Shown: positions 1 through 17,218 of the stretch, in pieces
Layout: every line of letters starts with the position of its first letter
Numbering within the stretch: position 1 is the stretch's first letter
Assembly (NCBI RefSeq): GCF_024679095.1
Contig: NW_026110541.1
Coordinates: forward strand, 704,667 to 768,666
Direction of reading: 5' to 3'
Length of the DNA stretch: 64,000 nt
Source of the DNA: Eriocheir sinensis
Taxonomy: Eukaryota > Arthropoda > Malacostraca > Decapoda > Varunidae
Made by a program: the position numbers and the translations under genes
The notes under the pieces: model-generated
Told to the model about the DNA's origin: nothing
The model's input: only the letters and a program-made list of their open reading frames with translations
Databases searched by the model: none

Positions 1-1616
1 TAAAAATATATGTTATTTTATGTGTATTCGTATATATATTTTGAAACAAATATACATTGTTTTATGTGCATTTTGCATATTTTTTCAATATAAATTTACC
101 TTATTGTACGTGCATTTTGTATATTAATTTTAATACAAATTTAATTATTCTATGTGTATTTTTGTATATGTATTTTCATAAAAAATGCTTTATTTTATGG
201 GTATTTTGCATCTTTATTTTCATACAAATTTACCTTATTTTATTGATATTCTGTGTATTTATTTTGATACGATTTTACATTATTCTATGTATATTTTGTA
301 TATATATTTCTTACAAATGAACGTTATTTTATGTGAATTTGTTTTCATTTCATACAAATTTACATTATTTTATGTGTATTTTGTACATGTATTTAAATAC
401 AAATTTAACTAATTATATGTGTATTATGTATATCTATTTTCAAACAAATTGAAATTAATTTTGTGTATTTTAGTATATATTTTTATTCAAATTTTCGTAG
501 TTTTATGTGAATTTTGTATATTTATTTTCCTACAAATATACGTTCTTTTATCGGAATTTTGTTTATTTATTTTGATACGAATTTTCATTATTTTAGGTGT
601 ATTTGATATATATATTTTTATACTTATTTACATAATTTTATATGTATTTTGAATATATATTTTCATAGAAATTTACTCTATTTTATGTGTATTCGTATAT
701 ATATTTTATACAAATTTAAATTATTTTTGTGTATTTTTGTATAGTGTTTTATACAAATTTACAATATTTTATGTGTATTTTGTATATCTATTTTCATACA
801 AATACACATTCTTTTATTGATATTTTGTTTATTTATTTTGATGCGAATTTACATTATTTAATGTGTATTGTGTATATATATTTTTATACGTATTTACGTC
901 ATTTCATGTGTATTTTGTATATATATTTCAATAGAAATATACGTTATTTTATGTGTATTCGTATATATATTTTGAAACAAATATACATTGTTTTATGTGC
1001 ATTTTGCATATTTTTTCAATACAAATTTACCTTATTGTACGTGCATTTTGTATATTAATTTTAATACAAATTTAGCTATTCTATGTGTATTTTTGTATAA
1101 GTATTTTTATAAAAATATGCTTTATTTTATGGGTATTTTGCTTCTTTATTTTCATACAAAGTTATATTATTTTATTGATATTCTGTGAATTTATTTTGAT
1201 ACGATTTTACATTATTCTATGTATATTTTGTATATCTATTTTATACCAATGTACGTTATTTTATGTGAATTTGTTTTCATTTCATACAAATTTACATTAT
1301 TTTATGTGAATTTTGTACATGTATTTAAATACAAATTTAACTAATTATATGTGTATTTTGTATATCTATTTTCATACAAGTTGAAATTAATTTTGTGTAT
1401 TTTTGTATATATTTTTATTCAAATTTTCGTAATTTTATGTGTATTTTGAATATTTATTTTCCTATAAATATATGTTCTTTTATCGGAATTTTATTTATTT
1501 ATTTTGATACGAATTTTCATTTTTTTTTGGTGTATTTGATATATATATTTTTATACTTATTTACATAATTTTATATGTATTTTGAATATATATTTCCATA
1601 GAAATTTACTCTATTT
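1..1616 (+). repeat. Satellite block with 931-bp tandem higher-order repeat
   Basis: The T-rich strand is plus. A variant string (acattgttttatgtgc, then gtacgtgcattttg, then gctttattttatggg) begins near 55 and again near 986, so the higher-order period is 931 bp. Copy 1 is complete and copy 2 is partial, and its tail is where orientation flips. Positions 103-700 are nearly identical to 32161-32765, and 720-1616 to 34590-35486, including private variants. The block ends just after tagaaatttactctat. Confidence 0.88.
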
Positions 1617-4600
1617 GTATATGTATAGAAAATACACATGAAATAATCTAAATTCGTATTGAAATACCGATAAAATAATGTAATTTTGAATGAAAATATA
1701 TATATAGAAAATACACATAAAATAACGTAAATACAAATAAATATATACACATAAAATGATTTGAATTTGAATGAAAATAGATATAAAAATAAACTTAAAA
1801 TAAGGCAAATTTATAATGAAATATATATACAAAATACACATAAAATAATGTAGATTTGTTTCAAAATATATATACGAATACACATAAAATAACGTAGATT
1901 TCTATAGAAATATATATACAAAATACACATGAAATGTTGTAAATACGTAAAAAAATATATATACAAAATACATATTAAATAATGTTAATTCGTGTCAAAA
2001 TAAATAATTAAAATATCAATAAAAGAATGTGTATTTGTATGAAAATACATATACAAAATACACATAAAATAACGTAAATTTGTATAAAACTATATATAAA
2101 AATACACAAACATAAGTTAAATTTGTATGAAAATAAATATACAAAATACACATAAAATTAGGTAAATTTGTAAAGAAATACATATACAAAATACACATAA
2201 AATAATGTAAATTTGAATGAAAATATATAAACAAATACACTTAAATTAACATAAATTTGTATAAAATATATATAAAAAATACTCATTAAATAATGTAAAA
2301 ATGTATAAAAAATATATATACAAAACACAAATAGAATAATGTAAAATCGTATTAAAATAAATACACAGAATGTAAATAAAATAATGTAAATTTGTATGAA
2401 AATAAAGATGCAAAATACCCATAAAATAACGCATTTTTTATAAATATACAAAATACACATGAAAGGATGTAAATACGTATAAAAATATATATACAAAATA
2501 CACATTAAATAATGTAAATTCGCGTCAAAATAAATAAACAAAATGTCAATAAAAGAATTTGTATGAAAATAAATATACAAAATACACATAAGATAACATA
2601 AATTTGTATAGAACTATATACAAAAATACACAAAAATAATTTAATTTTGTATGCAAATAAATATACAAAATACACATAAAATTAGGTAAATTTGTATTGA
2701 AATACATATATAAAATACACATAAAATACTGTAAATTTGAATGAAAATACATAAACAAATACACTTAAAATAACGTAAATTTGTAAAAAAAAATATATAC
2801 AAAACACAAATAGAATAATGTAAAATCGTCTCAAAATAAATACACAGAATATTAATAAAATAAAGTAAATTTGTATGAAAATAAAGAAGCAAAATACCCA
2901 TAAAATAACGCTTTTTTTTAAATATATATACAAAAATACACATAAAAAAATTTATTTGTATTAAAATAAATATACAAAATACACATACAATAAGGTAAAT
3001 CTGTATTGAAATAGATATGCAAAATACATATAAAACAATGTAAATTTGTTTCAAAATATATATACGAATACACATAAAATAACGTAGATTTGTATAAAAA
3101 TATATATACAAAATACACGTAAAATGAAGTAAATACGTATAAAAAAATGTATACAAAATACACATAAAATAATGTAAATTCGTATCAAAATAAATAAACA
3201 AAATACCAATAAAAGAATGTGTATTTGTATAAATATAAATATACAAAATACACATAAAATAACGTAAATTTGTATAAAACTATATACAAAAATACACAGA
3301 AGTAATTAAATTCGTATGAAAATAGATATACAAAATACAGATAAAATAAGCTAAATTTGAATTGAAATGTATATACAAAATACATATTAAGTAATGTAAA
3401 TACGTATAAAAAATATGTACAAAATACACATATAATCATGTAATTCGTATCAAACTAAATAAACAAAATAGCAATAAAATAATGTAAATTTGTATGAGAA
3501 AACATATACAAATACATATAAAATAACGCTAATTTCTATAAAAATATATGTCCAAAAATGAACGTAAAATAAATTAACTTTGGATAAAAAGATATATACA
3601 AAACACACATTAAATAATGTAAATGCGTACATAAAATAACCTAAATTTGTATAAAACTATATACAAAAATACACAAAAATAATTTAAATTTGTATGAAAA
3701 GAAATATACAATATACACATAAAATTAGGTTAATTTCTATTGAAATACATATACAAAATACACATAAAATAATGTAAATTTGAAAGAAAATATATAAACA
3801 AATACACATATAATAACTTAAATTTGTATGAAATATATATACAAAATACTCATTAAATAATGTAAATATGTATAAAAAATATATATACAAAAGACAAATA
3901 GAATAATGTAAAATCGTATCAAAAAAAATACACAGAATGTTAATAAAATAATGTAAATTTGTATGAAAATAAAGATGCAAAATACCCATAAAATAACGCA
4001 TTTTTTTTATAAAAATATATTTACAAAAATACACATAAAAAAATTAATTTGTATTAAAATAAATATACAAAATACACATACAATAAGGTAAATCTGTATT
4101 GAAATAGATATGCAAAATACATATAAAACAATGTAAATTTGTTTCAAAATACATATACGAATACACATAAAATAACGTAGATTTCTATAAAAATATATAT
4201 ACAAATAAATAAATGAATAAATGAAGTAAATACGTATAAAAAAATGTATACAAATTACACATAAAATAATGTAAATTCGTATCAAAATAAATAAACAAAA
4301 TACCAAAAAAAGAATGTGTATTTGTATAAATATAAATATACAAAATACACATAAAATAACGTAAATTTGTATAAAACTATATACAAAAATCCACAAAAGT
4401 AATTAAATTTGTATGAAAATAGATATATAAAATACACACAAAATAAGCTAAATTTGAATTGAAATATATATATACAAAATACATAAAATAAAGTAAATTT
4501 GTATGAAAATATTTATACAAATACACATATAATAAGGTAAATTTGAATGAAAATATATAAACAAATACACTTAAAATAACGTAAATTTGTAAAAAATATA

Positions 4601-4772
4601 TATATGCAAGATACACATTAAATACTGTAAATGTGTATAAAAAAATATATACAAAAAAGAAATAGAATAATATAAAATCCTATCAATATAAATACACAGA
4701 ATATCAATAAAATAATGTAAATTTGTATGAAAAAAAAGATGCAAAATTCCCATAAAATACCGCATTTTTTAT

Positions 4773-4786
<14 letters not shown>
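1617..4786 (-). repeat. Satellite block, inverted
   Basis: The T-rich strand is minus, so the plus strand reads aaaatatatatacaaaatac. Variant monomers for tacgtataaaaa, cgcgtcaaaataaat, aataacgcatttttt and aatcgtatcaaaataaa recur at intervals. Related strings lie near 2400-2450, 2880-2930 and 3960-4020 but are unevenly spaced, so no single higher-order period fits. The block runs up to an A-rich stretch and the first long TA tract. I see nothing gene-like in it. Confidence 0.85.
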
Positions 4787-4845
<59 letters not shown>

Positions 4846-4849
4846 TATA

Positions 4850-4903
<54 letters not shown>
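4787..4903. repeat. (TA)n tract 1
   Basis: About 115 bp of nearly pure alternating TA, with two small interruptions near 4841 and 4857-4861. A run of about 15 A residues precedes it. It sits where a neighbouring monomer would carry its short TATATATA core, and is flanked on both sides by minus-orientation monomers. Confidence 0.95.
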
Positions 4904-6221
<1,318 letters not shown>

Positions 6222-6509
6222 ACACGTTATTTTATGTGTATTCGTATATATATTTTGAAACAAATTTACAGAGTATTATTTGTATTTTGCGTTTTTTTTT
6301 TCAATACAAATTTACCTTTTTGTATGTGTGCATTATGTATATTAATTTTAATAAAAATTTAATTATTCTATGTGTATTTTTGTATATGTATTTAAAAAAA
6401 AATGCTATATCTTATGGGTATTTTGCATCTTTATTTTCATACAAATTTAAATTATTTTATTGATATTCTGTGTACTTATTTTGATACGATTTTACATTAT
6501 TCTATGTAT
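6222..6509 (+). repeat. Short satellite block
   Basis: Plus orientation, with the variant order tattttgaaacaa, gtgcattatg, then gggtattttgcatc and gatattctgtg. It ends at the recurrent junction ctatgtataacaaaaata (6502-6519). Confidence 0.82.
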
Positions 6510-6577
6510 AACAAAAATAAATATATACAAAAATACACAAAAATAGTTTAAATTTGTTTGAAAATAGATATGCAAAA
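6510..6577 (-). repeat. 68-bp inverted satellite sliver
   Basis: About one and a half monomers in minus orientation between two plus blocks, bounded on the left by the recurrent ctatgtataac junction and on the right by gcaaaatatgtgtat. It is a very small inversion or template-switch product. Confidence 0.75.
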
Positions 6578-7202
6578 TATGTGTATTTTGTATATATATT
6601 TCAATTCAAATTTAGCTTATTTTGTGTGTATTTTGTATATATTTTCATACAAATTTAATTACTTCTGTGTATTTTTGTATATAGTTTTATATAAATTTAC
6701 GTTATTTTATGTGTATTTTGCATATTTATATTTATACAAATACACATTCTTTTATTTGTATTTTGTTTTTTTATATTGATACGAATTCAAATTATTTTAT
6801 GTGTATTTTGTATACATTTTTTTATACGTATTTACTTCATTTTATGTGTATTTTGTATATATATTTTTATAGAAATCTACGTTATTTTATGTGTATTCGT
6901 ATATATATTTTGAAACTAATCTACATTGTTTTATATGTATTTTGCATATCTATTTTAATACAAATTTACCTTATTGTATGTGTTTTTTGTATATTTATTT
7001 TAATACAAATTTAATTTTTTGATGTGTATTTTGGTATATATATTTTTAAAAAATGCGTTATTTTATGGGTATTTTGCTTCTTTATTTTCATACAAATTTA
7101 CTTTATTTTATTAATATTCTGTGTATTTATTTTGATACGATTTTACATTATTCTATTTGTGTTTTGTACATATTTTTTTATACAAATTTACGTTTTTTTA
7201 TA
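6578..7202 (+). repeat. Satellite block
   Basis: Plus orientation. It carries the second higher-order variant order: tcaattcaaatttagc, cttctgtgtatttttg, atacgtatttacttc, gaaatctacgtt, cattgttttatatg, cttattgtatgtg, then aatgcgttattttatggg. The same order recurs at 10860-11420, 14000-14290 (shortened) and 47405-47900. Confidence 0.84.
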
Positions 7203-7825
7203 AAATTATTGATACCAAAAAACACATAAAATATTTCAATTTGTATTAAAATAAATATACAAAATGCACATACAATAAGGTAAATTTGTACTGAAATAGA
7301 TATGCGAAATACATATAAAATAATGTAAATTTGTTTCAAAATATACATACGAATACACATAAAATAACGTAGATTTCTATAAAAATACATATAAAATTAA
7401 GTAAATACGTGTAAAAAAATGTATACAAAATACACATAAAATAATGTAAATTCGTATAAATGTAAATAAACAATATACCAATAAAAGAATGTGTATTTGT
7501 ATAAATATAAATATACAAAATGCACATAAAATAACGTAAATTTATATAAAACGATATACATAAAATAACGCAAATTTCTATAAAAATATATGTACAAAAA
7601 TGAACATAAAAAAAATTTGCATAAAAACATATATACAAAACACACATTAGATAATGTAAATGAGTATAAAAATATGTATAGAAAATACCTATGAAATAAT
7701 CTAAATTCGTATCGATTTAAATTAAGAAAATACCAATAAAATAATGTAATTTTGGATGAAAATATATATACAAAATACACATAAAATAACCTAAATACAA
7801 ATACAAATATACACATAAAATATTG
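7203..7825 (-). repeat. Satellite block, inverted
   Basis: Minus orientation. 7470-7820 is a copy of 41700-42050 and of the indel-rich 62185-62530. All three share ataccaataaaagaatg, the aataacgcaaatttc monomer and the regular attaaattaagaaaata variant. Confidence 0.85.
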
Positions 7826-8596
7826 TATTTTGTATATACATTTCAATTCAAATTTAGCTTATTTTATCTGTATTTTGTATATGTATTTTTATACGAATTT
7901 AATTACTTCTGTGTATTTTTGTATAGTTTTATACAAATTTACGTTATTTGATGTGTATTTTGTATATTTATATTTATACAAATACACATTCTTTTATTTG
8001 TATTTTGTTTATTTATTTTGATACGAATTTACATTATTTTATGTGTATTTTGTTTACATTTTCTTATACGTATTTACTTCATTTTATGTGTATTTTGTAT
8101 ATATATTTTTATACAAATCTACGTTATTTTATGTGTATTCGTATATATATTTTGAAACAAATTTACATTGTTTTATATGTATTTTGCATATCTATTTCAA
8201 TACAGATTTACCTTATTGTATGTGTATTTTGTATATTTATTTTAAAACAAATTAATTTTTTCATGTGTATTTTGGTATATATATTTTTATAAAAAATGCG
8301 TTATTTAATGGGTATTTTGCATCTTTATTTTCATACAAATTTACATTGTTTTATTAATATTCTGTGTATTTATTTTGATACGATTTTACATTATTCTATT
8401 TGCGTTTTGTATATATTTTTTTGTACATATTTACATTATTTAATGTGTATTTTGTATATTTTAAAACAAATTTACGTTATTTTATGCGCATCTGTTAAAA
8501 TATTTTGATACAAATTTACATTATTTTATGTTTTTTGAATATATATCTCAATACAAATTTAGTTTATTTTATGTATATTTTGTATATCTATTTTCA
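7826..8596 (+). repeat. Satellite block paralogous to 13950-14556
   Basis: Plus orientation, starting at attttgtatatacattt. It shares variants and its right-hand inversion junction (ctattttcattcgtatc) with 13950-14556. That second copy lacks several monomers around 14200 that are present here (roughly 8090-8250). Confidence 0.85.
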
Positions 8597-10679
8597 TTCG
8601 TATCAAAATAAATAAACAAAATAGCAATCAAATAATGTAAATTTGTATGAGAAAACATATACAAATACACATAAATTAACGCAAATTTCTAAAAAAATAT
8701 ATGCACAAAAATACACATTAAATACTGTAAATTCGCGTCAAAATAATTAAACAAAATATCAATAAACGAATGTGTATTTGTATGAAAATAGATATACAAA
8801 ATACACATAAAATAACCTAAATTTGTATCAAACTATATACAAAAATACTCAAAAATATTTAAAATTTGTATGAAAAGAAATATACAAAATACACATAAAA
8901 TTAGGCAAATTTGTATTGAAATACATATACAAAATACACATAGAATAATGTAAATTTGAATGAAAATATATAAACAAATACACTTAAAATAACGTAAATT
9001 TGTATAAAATATATATGCAAGATACACATTAAATAATGTAAATGTGTATAAAAAAATATATACAAAAAACAAATAGAATAATGAGAAATCGTATCAATAT
9101 AAATACACAGAATATGAATAAAATAATGTAAATTTGTATGAAAATAAAGATGCAAAATTCCCATCAAATAGCGCATTTCTTATAAAAATATATATACCAA
9201 AATACACATAAAATATTTAAATTTGTATTGAAGTAAAAATACAAAATGCACATACAATAAGGTAAACTTGTATTGAAAGAGATATGCAAAAATACATATA
9301 AAACAGTGTAAATTTGTTTTAAAATATATATACGAATACACCTAAAATAACGTAGATTTCTTTAAAAATAAATATACAAAATACACATAAATTAAGTAAA
9401 TACGAATAAAAATAGACATACAAAATACATATAGAAAAATGTAAAATTGTTTAAAAAAAATAAACAGAATATAAATAAAATAATGTAAATATGTATGAAA
9501 ATAAAAATGCAAAATACCCATAAAATAAAGCATATTTTTATAAAAATACATATACAAAAATTCACATAGCATAATTAAATTTGTATTAAAATTAATATTC
9601 AAAATGCATACAATAAGGTAGATTTGTATTGAAAAAATATGCAAAATACACATAAAACAGTGTAAATTTATTTCAAAATCTATATACGAATACTGATAAA
9701 TCAACGTAGATTTTTATTGAAATATATATACAAAATACACATCAAATGATGTAAACACGTATAAAAATATATATATATATAAAATACACATTAAATAATG
9801 TAAATTCGCGTCAAAATAAATAAACAAAATATCAATAAAAGAATGTGTATTTGTATGAAAATAGATATACAGTATACACATAAAATCACCTAAATTTGTA
9901 TAAAACTATATACAAAAATACACAAAAATATTTTTTAATTTGTATGAAAATAAATATACAAAATACACATAAAATTAGGTAAATTTGTATTGAAATACAT
10001 TTACAAAATACACATAAAATAATGTAAATTTGAATGAAAATATATAAACAAATACACTTAAAATAACGTAAATTTGTATAAAATATATATAAAAAATACA
10101 CATTAAATAATGTAAATATGTATAAAAAAATATATAAAAAACACAAATAGAATAATATAAAATCGTATCAAAATAAATACCCAGAATATTAATAAAATAA
10201 TGTAAATTTGTATGAAAATTAAGATGCAAAATACCCATAAAATAACGCATTTTTTATAAAAAAATTTTATACCAAGACACACATAAAATATTTGAATTTG
10301 TATTAAAATAAATATACAAAATGCACATACAATAAGGTAAATTTGTATTGAAATAGATATGCAAAATACATATAAAACCATGTAAATTTTTTAAAAAATA
10401 TATATACGAATACACATAAAATAACGTAGATTTCTATGAAAATAAATATACAAAATATACATAAAATGAAGTAAATACGTATAAAAAAAGGTATACAAAA
10501 TACACATAAAATAATGTAAACTCGTATCAAAATAAATAAACAAAAAACTAATAAAAGAATGTGTATTGTATAAATATAAATATACAAAATACAAATAAAA
10601 TAACGTAAATTTATATAAAACTATATGCAAAAATACACAAAAGTAATTACATTTGTGTGAAAATAGATATACAAAATAC
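8597..10679 (-). repeat. Satellite block, inverted
   Basis: Minus orientation, 2.1 kb. It includes the short-TA counterpart (9767-9781) of TA tract 2. It also includes the monomer sequence near 10220-10255 (agatgcaaaatacccat) that matches the right flank of the LINE at 19441. Nothing gene-like is visible. Confidence 0.85.
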
Positions 10680-11970
10680 ATGTGTATATTGTATATTTAT
10701 TTTCATACAAATTGAAATTATTTTTGTTTATTATATATATTTTCAAACAAATTTTCGTTATTTTATGTGTATTTTGTATATTTATTTTTTCTACAAATAT
10801 ACTTTCTTTTATCTGAATTTTGTTTATTGAATTTGAAACGAATTTACCTTATTTTGTATATCTATTTTCATACAAATTAAACTACTTCTGTGTATTTTTG
10901 TATATTGGTTTATATAAATTTACGTTATTTTATGTGTATTTTGTATATTTATATTTATACAAATACACATTCTTTTATTGGTATTTTGTATATTTATTTT
11001 GATACGAATTTACATTATTTTATGTGTATTTTTTATACATTTTGTTATACGTATTTACTTCATTTTATGTGTATTTTGAATATATATTTTTATAGAAATC
11101 TACGTTATTTTATGTGTTTTCGTATATATATTTTGAAACAAATTTACATGGTTTTATATGTATTTTGCATATCTATTTCAATACAAATTTACCTTATTGT
11201 ATGTGTTTTTTATATATTTATTTTAATTCAAATTTAATTTTTTATGTGTATTTTGGTATATATATTTTTATAAATAAAAAAAATGCGTTATTTTATGGGT
11301 ATTTTGCCTCTTTATTTTCATACATATTTACATTATTTTATTAATATTCTGTGTATTTATTTTGATACGATTTTACATTATTCTATTTGTGTTTTGTATA
11401 TATTTTTTTATTATACAAATTTACGTTATTTTAAGTGTATTTGTTTATGTCTTTTCATTCAAATTTACATTATTTTATGTGTATTTTGTATATGTATTTC
11501 AATACAAATTTACCTAATTTTATGTGTATTTTGTATATCTATTTTCATACAAATACACATTCGTTTATTGATATTTTGTTTATTTATTTTGACGCGAATT
11601 TACAGTATTTAATGTGTATTTTGTATATATATTTTTATACGTATTTACATCATTTCATGTGTATTTTGTGTATATATTCCTATAGAAATCAACGTTATTT
11701 TATGTGTATTCGTATATCTATTTTGAAACATATTTACACTGTTTTATGCGTATTTTGCGTTTTTTTTTTTTCAATACAAACTTACCTTATTTTTGTATAT
11801 TAATTTTAACACATATTTAATTATTATATGTGTATTTTTGTATATGTATTTAAAAAAAAAAAAAAAGCTTTATTTTATGGGTATTTTGCATCTTTATTTT
11901 CATACAAATTTAAATTATTTTATTGATATTCTGTGTACTTATTTTGATACGATTTGACATTATTCTATGT
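10680..11970 (+). repeat. Satellite block
   Basis: Plus orientation. The higher-order variant order matches 6578-7202 and continues through the gttttatgcgtattttg monomer and a T-rich stretch at about 11759-11772. It ends at the recurrent junction ctatgtataacaaaaata (11965-11982). Confidence 0.85.
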
Positions 11971-13902
<1,932 letters not shown>

Positions 13903-14556
13903 ATTTACGTTATTATATGTATTTTTATAAATATTTTGATACAAATATACATTATTTTATGTATTTTGTATATACATTTCAATTCAAGTTTAGCTTATTT
14001 TATCTGTATTTTGTATATCTATTTTCATACGAATTTAATTACTTCTGTGTATTTTTGTATATAGTTTTATACAAATTTACGTTATTTTATGTGTATTTTG
14101 TATATATATATTTATACAAATACACATTCTTTTATTGGTATTTTGTTTATTTATTTTGATACGAATTTACATTATTTTGTGTGTATTTTGTATAATTATT
14201 TTTATACAAATTAATTTTTTCATGTGTATTTTGGTATATATATTTTTATAAAAAATGCGTTATTTAATGGGTATTTTGCATCTTTATTTTCATACAAATT
14301 TACAGTGTTTTATTAATATTCTGTGTATTTGTTTTGATACGATTTTACATTATTCTATTTGTGTTTTGTATATATTTTTTTATACATATTTACATTATTT
14401 AATGTGTATTTTGTATATTTTAAAACAAATTTACGTTATTTTATGCGCATCTGTTAAAATATTTTGATACAAATTTACATTATTTTATGTATTTTGTATA
14501 TATATTTCAATACAAATTTAGATTATTTTATGTATATTTTGAATATCTATTTTCAT
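13903..14556 (+). repeat. Satellite block paralogous to 7826-8596
   Basis: Plus orientation, a shortened copy of the block at 7826. An internal deletion near 14195 joins the gatacgaatttac monomer to attaattttttcatg. It ends with the same ctattttcattcgtatc inversion junction. Confidence 0.84.
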
Positions 14557-14746
14557 TCGTATCAAAATAAATAAACAAAATAGCAATAAAATAATGTAAA
14601 TTTGCATGAGAAAACATATACAAATACACATAAAATAACGCAAATTTCTTAAAAAATATATGTACAAAAATGCACATAAAATAAAGTAAATTTGCATAAA
14701 AATATATATACAAAACACACTATACAAAATACACATCAAATGATGT
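14557..14746 (-). repeat. Short inverted satellite block
   Basis: About four monomers in minus orientation, starting at the shared junction and containing gagaaaacatatac and the tgcacataaaataaag variant. The switch back to plus is at about 14747, within tgatgttacaaattt. Confidence 0.8.
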
Positions 14747-14904
14747 TACAAATTTAATTATTCTATGTGTATTTTTGTATATGTATTTAAAAAAAAAATG
14801 CTTTATCTTATGGGTATTTTGCATCTTTATTTTCATACAAATTAAAATTATTTTATTGATATTCTGTGTACCTATTTTGATACGATTTTACATTATTCTA
14901 TGTA
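14747..14904 (+). repeat. Short satellite block
   Basis: About three and a half monomers in plus orientation, ending at ctatgtataacaaaaata (14898-14915), the same junction as at 6502 and 11965. Confidence 0.82.
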
Positions 14905-16357
14905 TAACAAAAATAAATACAGAATACACAAAAACAGATATGCAAAATATATATAAACAATGTAAATTTGTTTCAAAATATATATACGAATACACATGAA
15001 ATAAGGTAGATTTCTATAAAAATATATATACAAAATACACATAAAATTAAGTAAATACGTATAAAAAATGTATACAAAATACACATAAAATAATGTAAAT
15101 TAGTATCAAAATAAATAAACAAAATACCAATAAAAGAATGTGTATTTGTATAAATATATATATACAAAATACACATTAAATAATATAAATTTGTTTAAAA
15201 CTATACAAAATACACATGAAATGATGTAAATACGTATAAAAATATATATACAAAATACACATTAAATAATGTAAATTCGCGTCAAAATAAATAAACAAAA
15301 TATCAATAAAAGAATGTGTATTTGTATGAAAATAGATACACAAAATACACATAAAATAACCTAGATTTGTATCAAACTATATACAAAAATACACAAAAAT
15401 ATTTTAAATTTGTATGAAAACAAATATAAAAAAATACACATAAAATTAGGTAAATTTGTATTGAAATACATACACAAAATACACATAAAATAATGTAAAT
15501 TTGAATGAAAATACATAAACAAATACACTTAAAATAACGTAAATTTGTTTAAAAAAAATATGTACAAAACACAAATAGAATAATGTAAAATCGTATCAAA
15601 ATAAATACACAGAATATTAATAAAATAATGTAAATTTGTATGAAAATAAAGAAGCAAAATACCCATAAAATAACGCATTTTTTTATTTATAAAAATATAT
15701 ATACCAAAATACACATCAAAAAATTAAATTTGTATTAAAATAAATATACAAAAAACACATACAATAAGGTAAATTTGTATTGAAATAGATATGCAAAATA
15801 CATATAAAACAATGTAAATTTGTTTCAAAATATATATACGAATACACATAAAATAACGTAGATTTCTATAAAAATATATATACAAAATACACATAAAATG
15901 TAGTAAATACGTATAAAAAAAATGTATACAAAAAACACATAAAATAATGTAAATTCGTATCAAAATAAATAAACAAAATACCAATAAAAGAATGTGTATT
16001 TGTATAAATATAAATATACAAAATACACATAAAATAACGTAAATTTATATAAAACTACATACAAAAATACACAGAAGTAATTAAATTTGTATGAAAATAT
16101 ATACAAAATACACACAAAATAAGCTAAATTTGAATTGAAATATATACAAAATACATGAAATAAAAGTAAACTTGTATCAAAATATTTGTACAAATACACA
16201 TATAATAACGTAAGTTTGTATGAAAATATATAAACAAAATAAACATTAAATAAAGTAAATACGTATAAAAATATGTACAAAATACATATAATCATGTAAT
16301 TCGTATCAAAATAAATAAACAAAATACCAATAAAATAATAAAATTTGTATGAGTAAA
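14905..16357 (-). repeat. Satellite block, inverted
   Basis: Minus orientation. It is paralogous to 11971-13450 but without the 212-bp TA expansion. The right end (aatttgtatgagtaaacg) is a recurrent junction also seen at about 40400-40418. Confidence 0.85.
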
Positions 16358-17218
16358 CGTGTATGTTGCATATTTTTTAATACAAATTTACCTTATTATA
16401 TGCGCATTTTGTATATTAATTTAATACAAATTTAATTATTCGATGTGTATTTTGTATCTGTATTTTTATAAACATATGCTTTATTTTTTGGGTATTTTGC
16501 ATCTTTATTTTCATACAAATTTACATTATTTTATTGATATTCTGCTCATTCATTTTGATACGAATTGACATTATTCTATGTGTATTTTTTATATATTTTT
16601 AATAAAAATTTAATTTATTTTATTTATATTTGCTTATATATTTTGACACAAATTTACAATATTTTATGGGTATTTTGTATATACATTTCAAAAGAAATTT
16701 ACCTAGTTTTATGTGTATTTTGTATATCTATTTTCATACAAACTCAAATTATTTCTATGTATTTTTGTATATATTTTAATACAAATTTTAGTTATGTTAT
16801 GTGTATTTTGTAAATTTATTTTCATTCAAATATATATTATTTTATTTGTGTTTTGTTGATTTATATTGATACGAATTTACATTATTTTATATGTACTTTG
16901 TATATATATTTTTATACGCTTTTACATTATTTAATATTTATTTTGAATATATATTTTTATACAAATTCATGGTATTTTATGTGTATTTGTATATATATTT
17001 TTATATAAATATACATTATTTTATGTGTATTTTGAACATATATTTTTTTACAAATCAACCTTATTTTATGTTTATTTTGTATGTGTATTTTGTATATTTA
17101 TATTTATCCAAATACACATTCTTTTATTGGTATTTTGTTTATTTAATTTAATTCGAATTTACATTATTTTATGTGTATTTTGTATACATTTTTTTATACG
17201 TATTTACTTAATTTTATG
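16358..17218 (+). repeat. Satellite block flanking the LINE, paralogous to 40418-41279
   Basis: Plus orientation. It follows 40418-41279 monomer for monomer with an offset of about 24060, including rare variants such as attctgctcattcattttg and caaaagaaatttaccta. It stops at attttatgt, where LINE sequence begins. In the paralogue the satellite simply continues (attttatgtgtattttg at 41271). Confidence 0.87.

Noticed and set aside
2641..3255. A 204-codon frame rich in Tyr/Phe/Ile/Cys that looks like a multi-pass membrane protein
   Set aside because: The 15-residue periodicity equals the 45-bp monomer, the other two frames are open too, and the frame breaks at monomer indels. There is no ordinary start context or codon bias.
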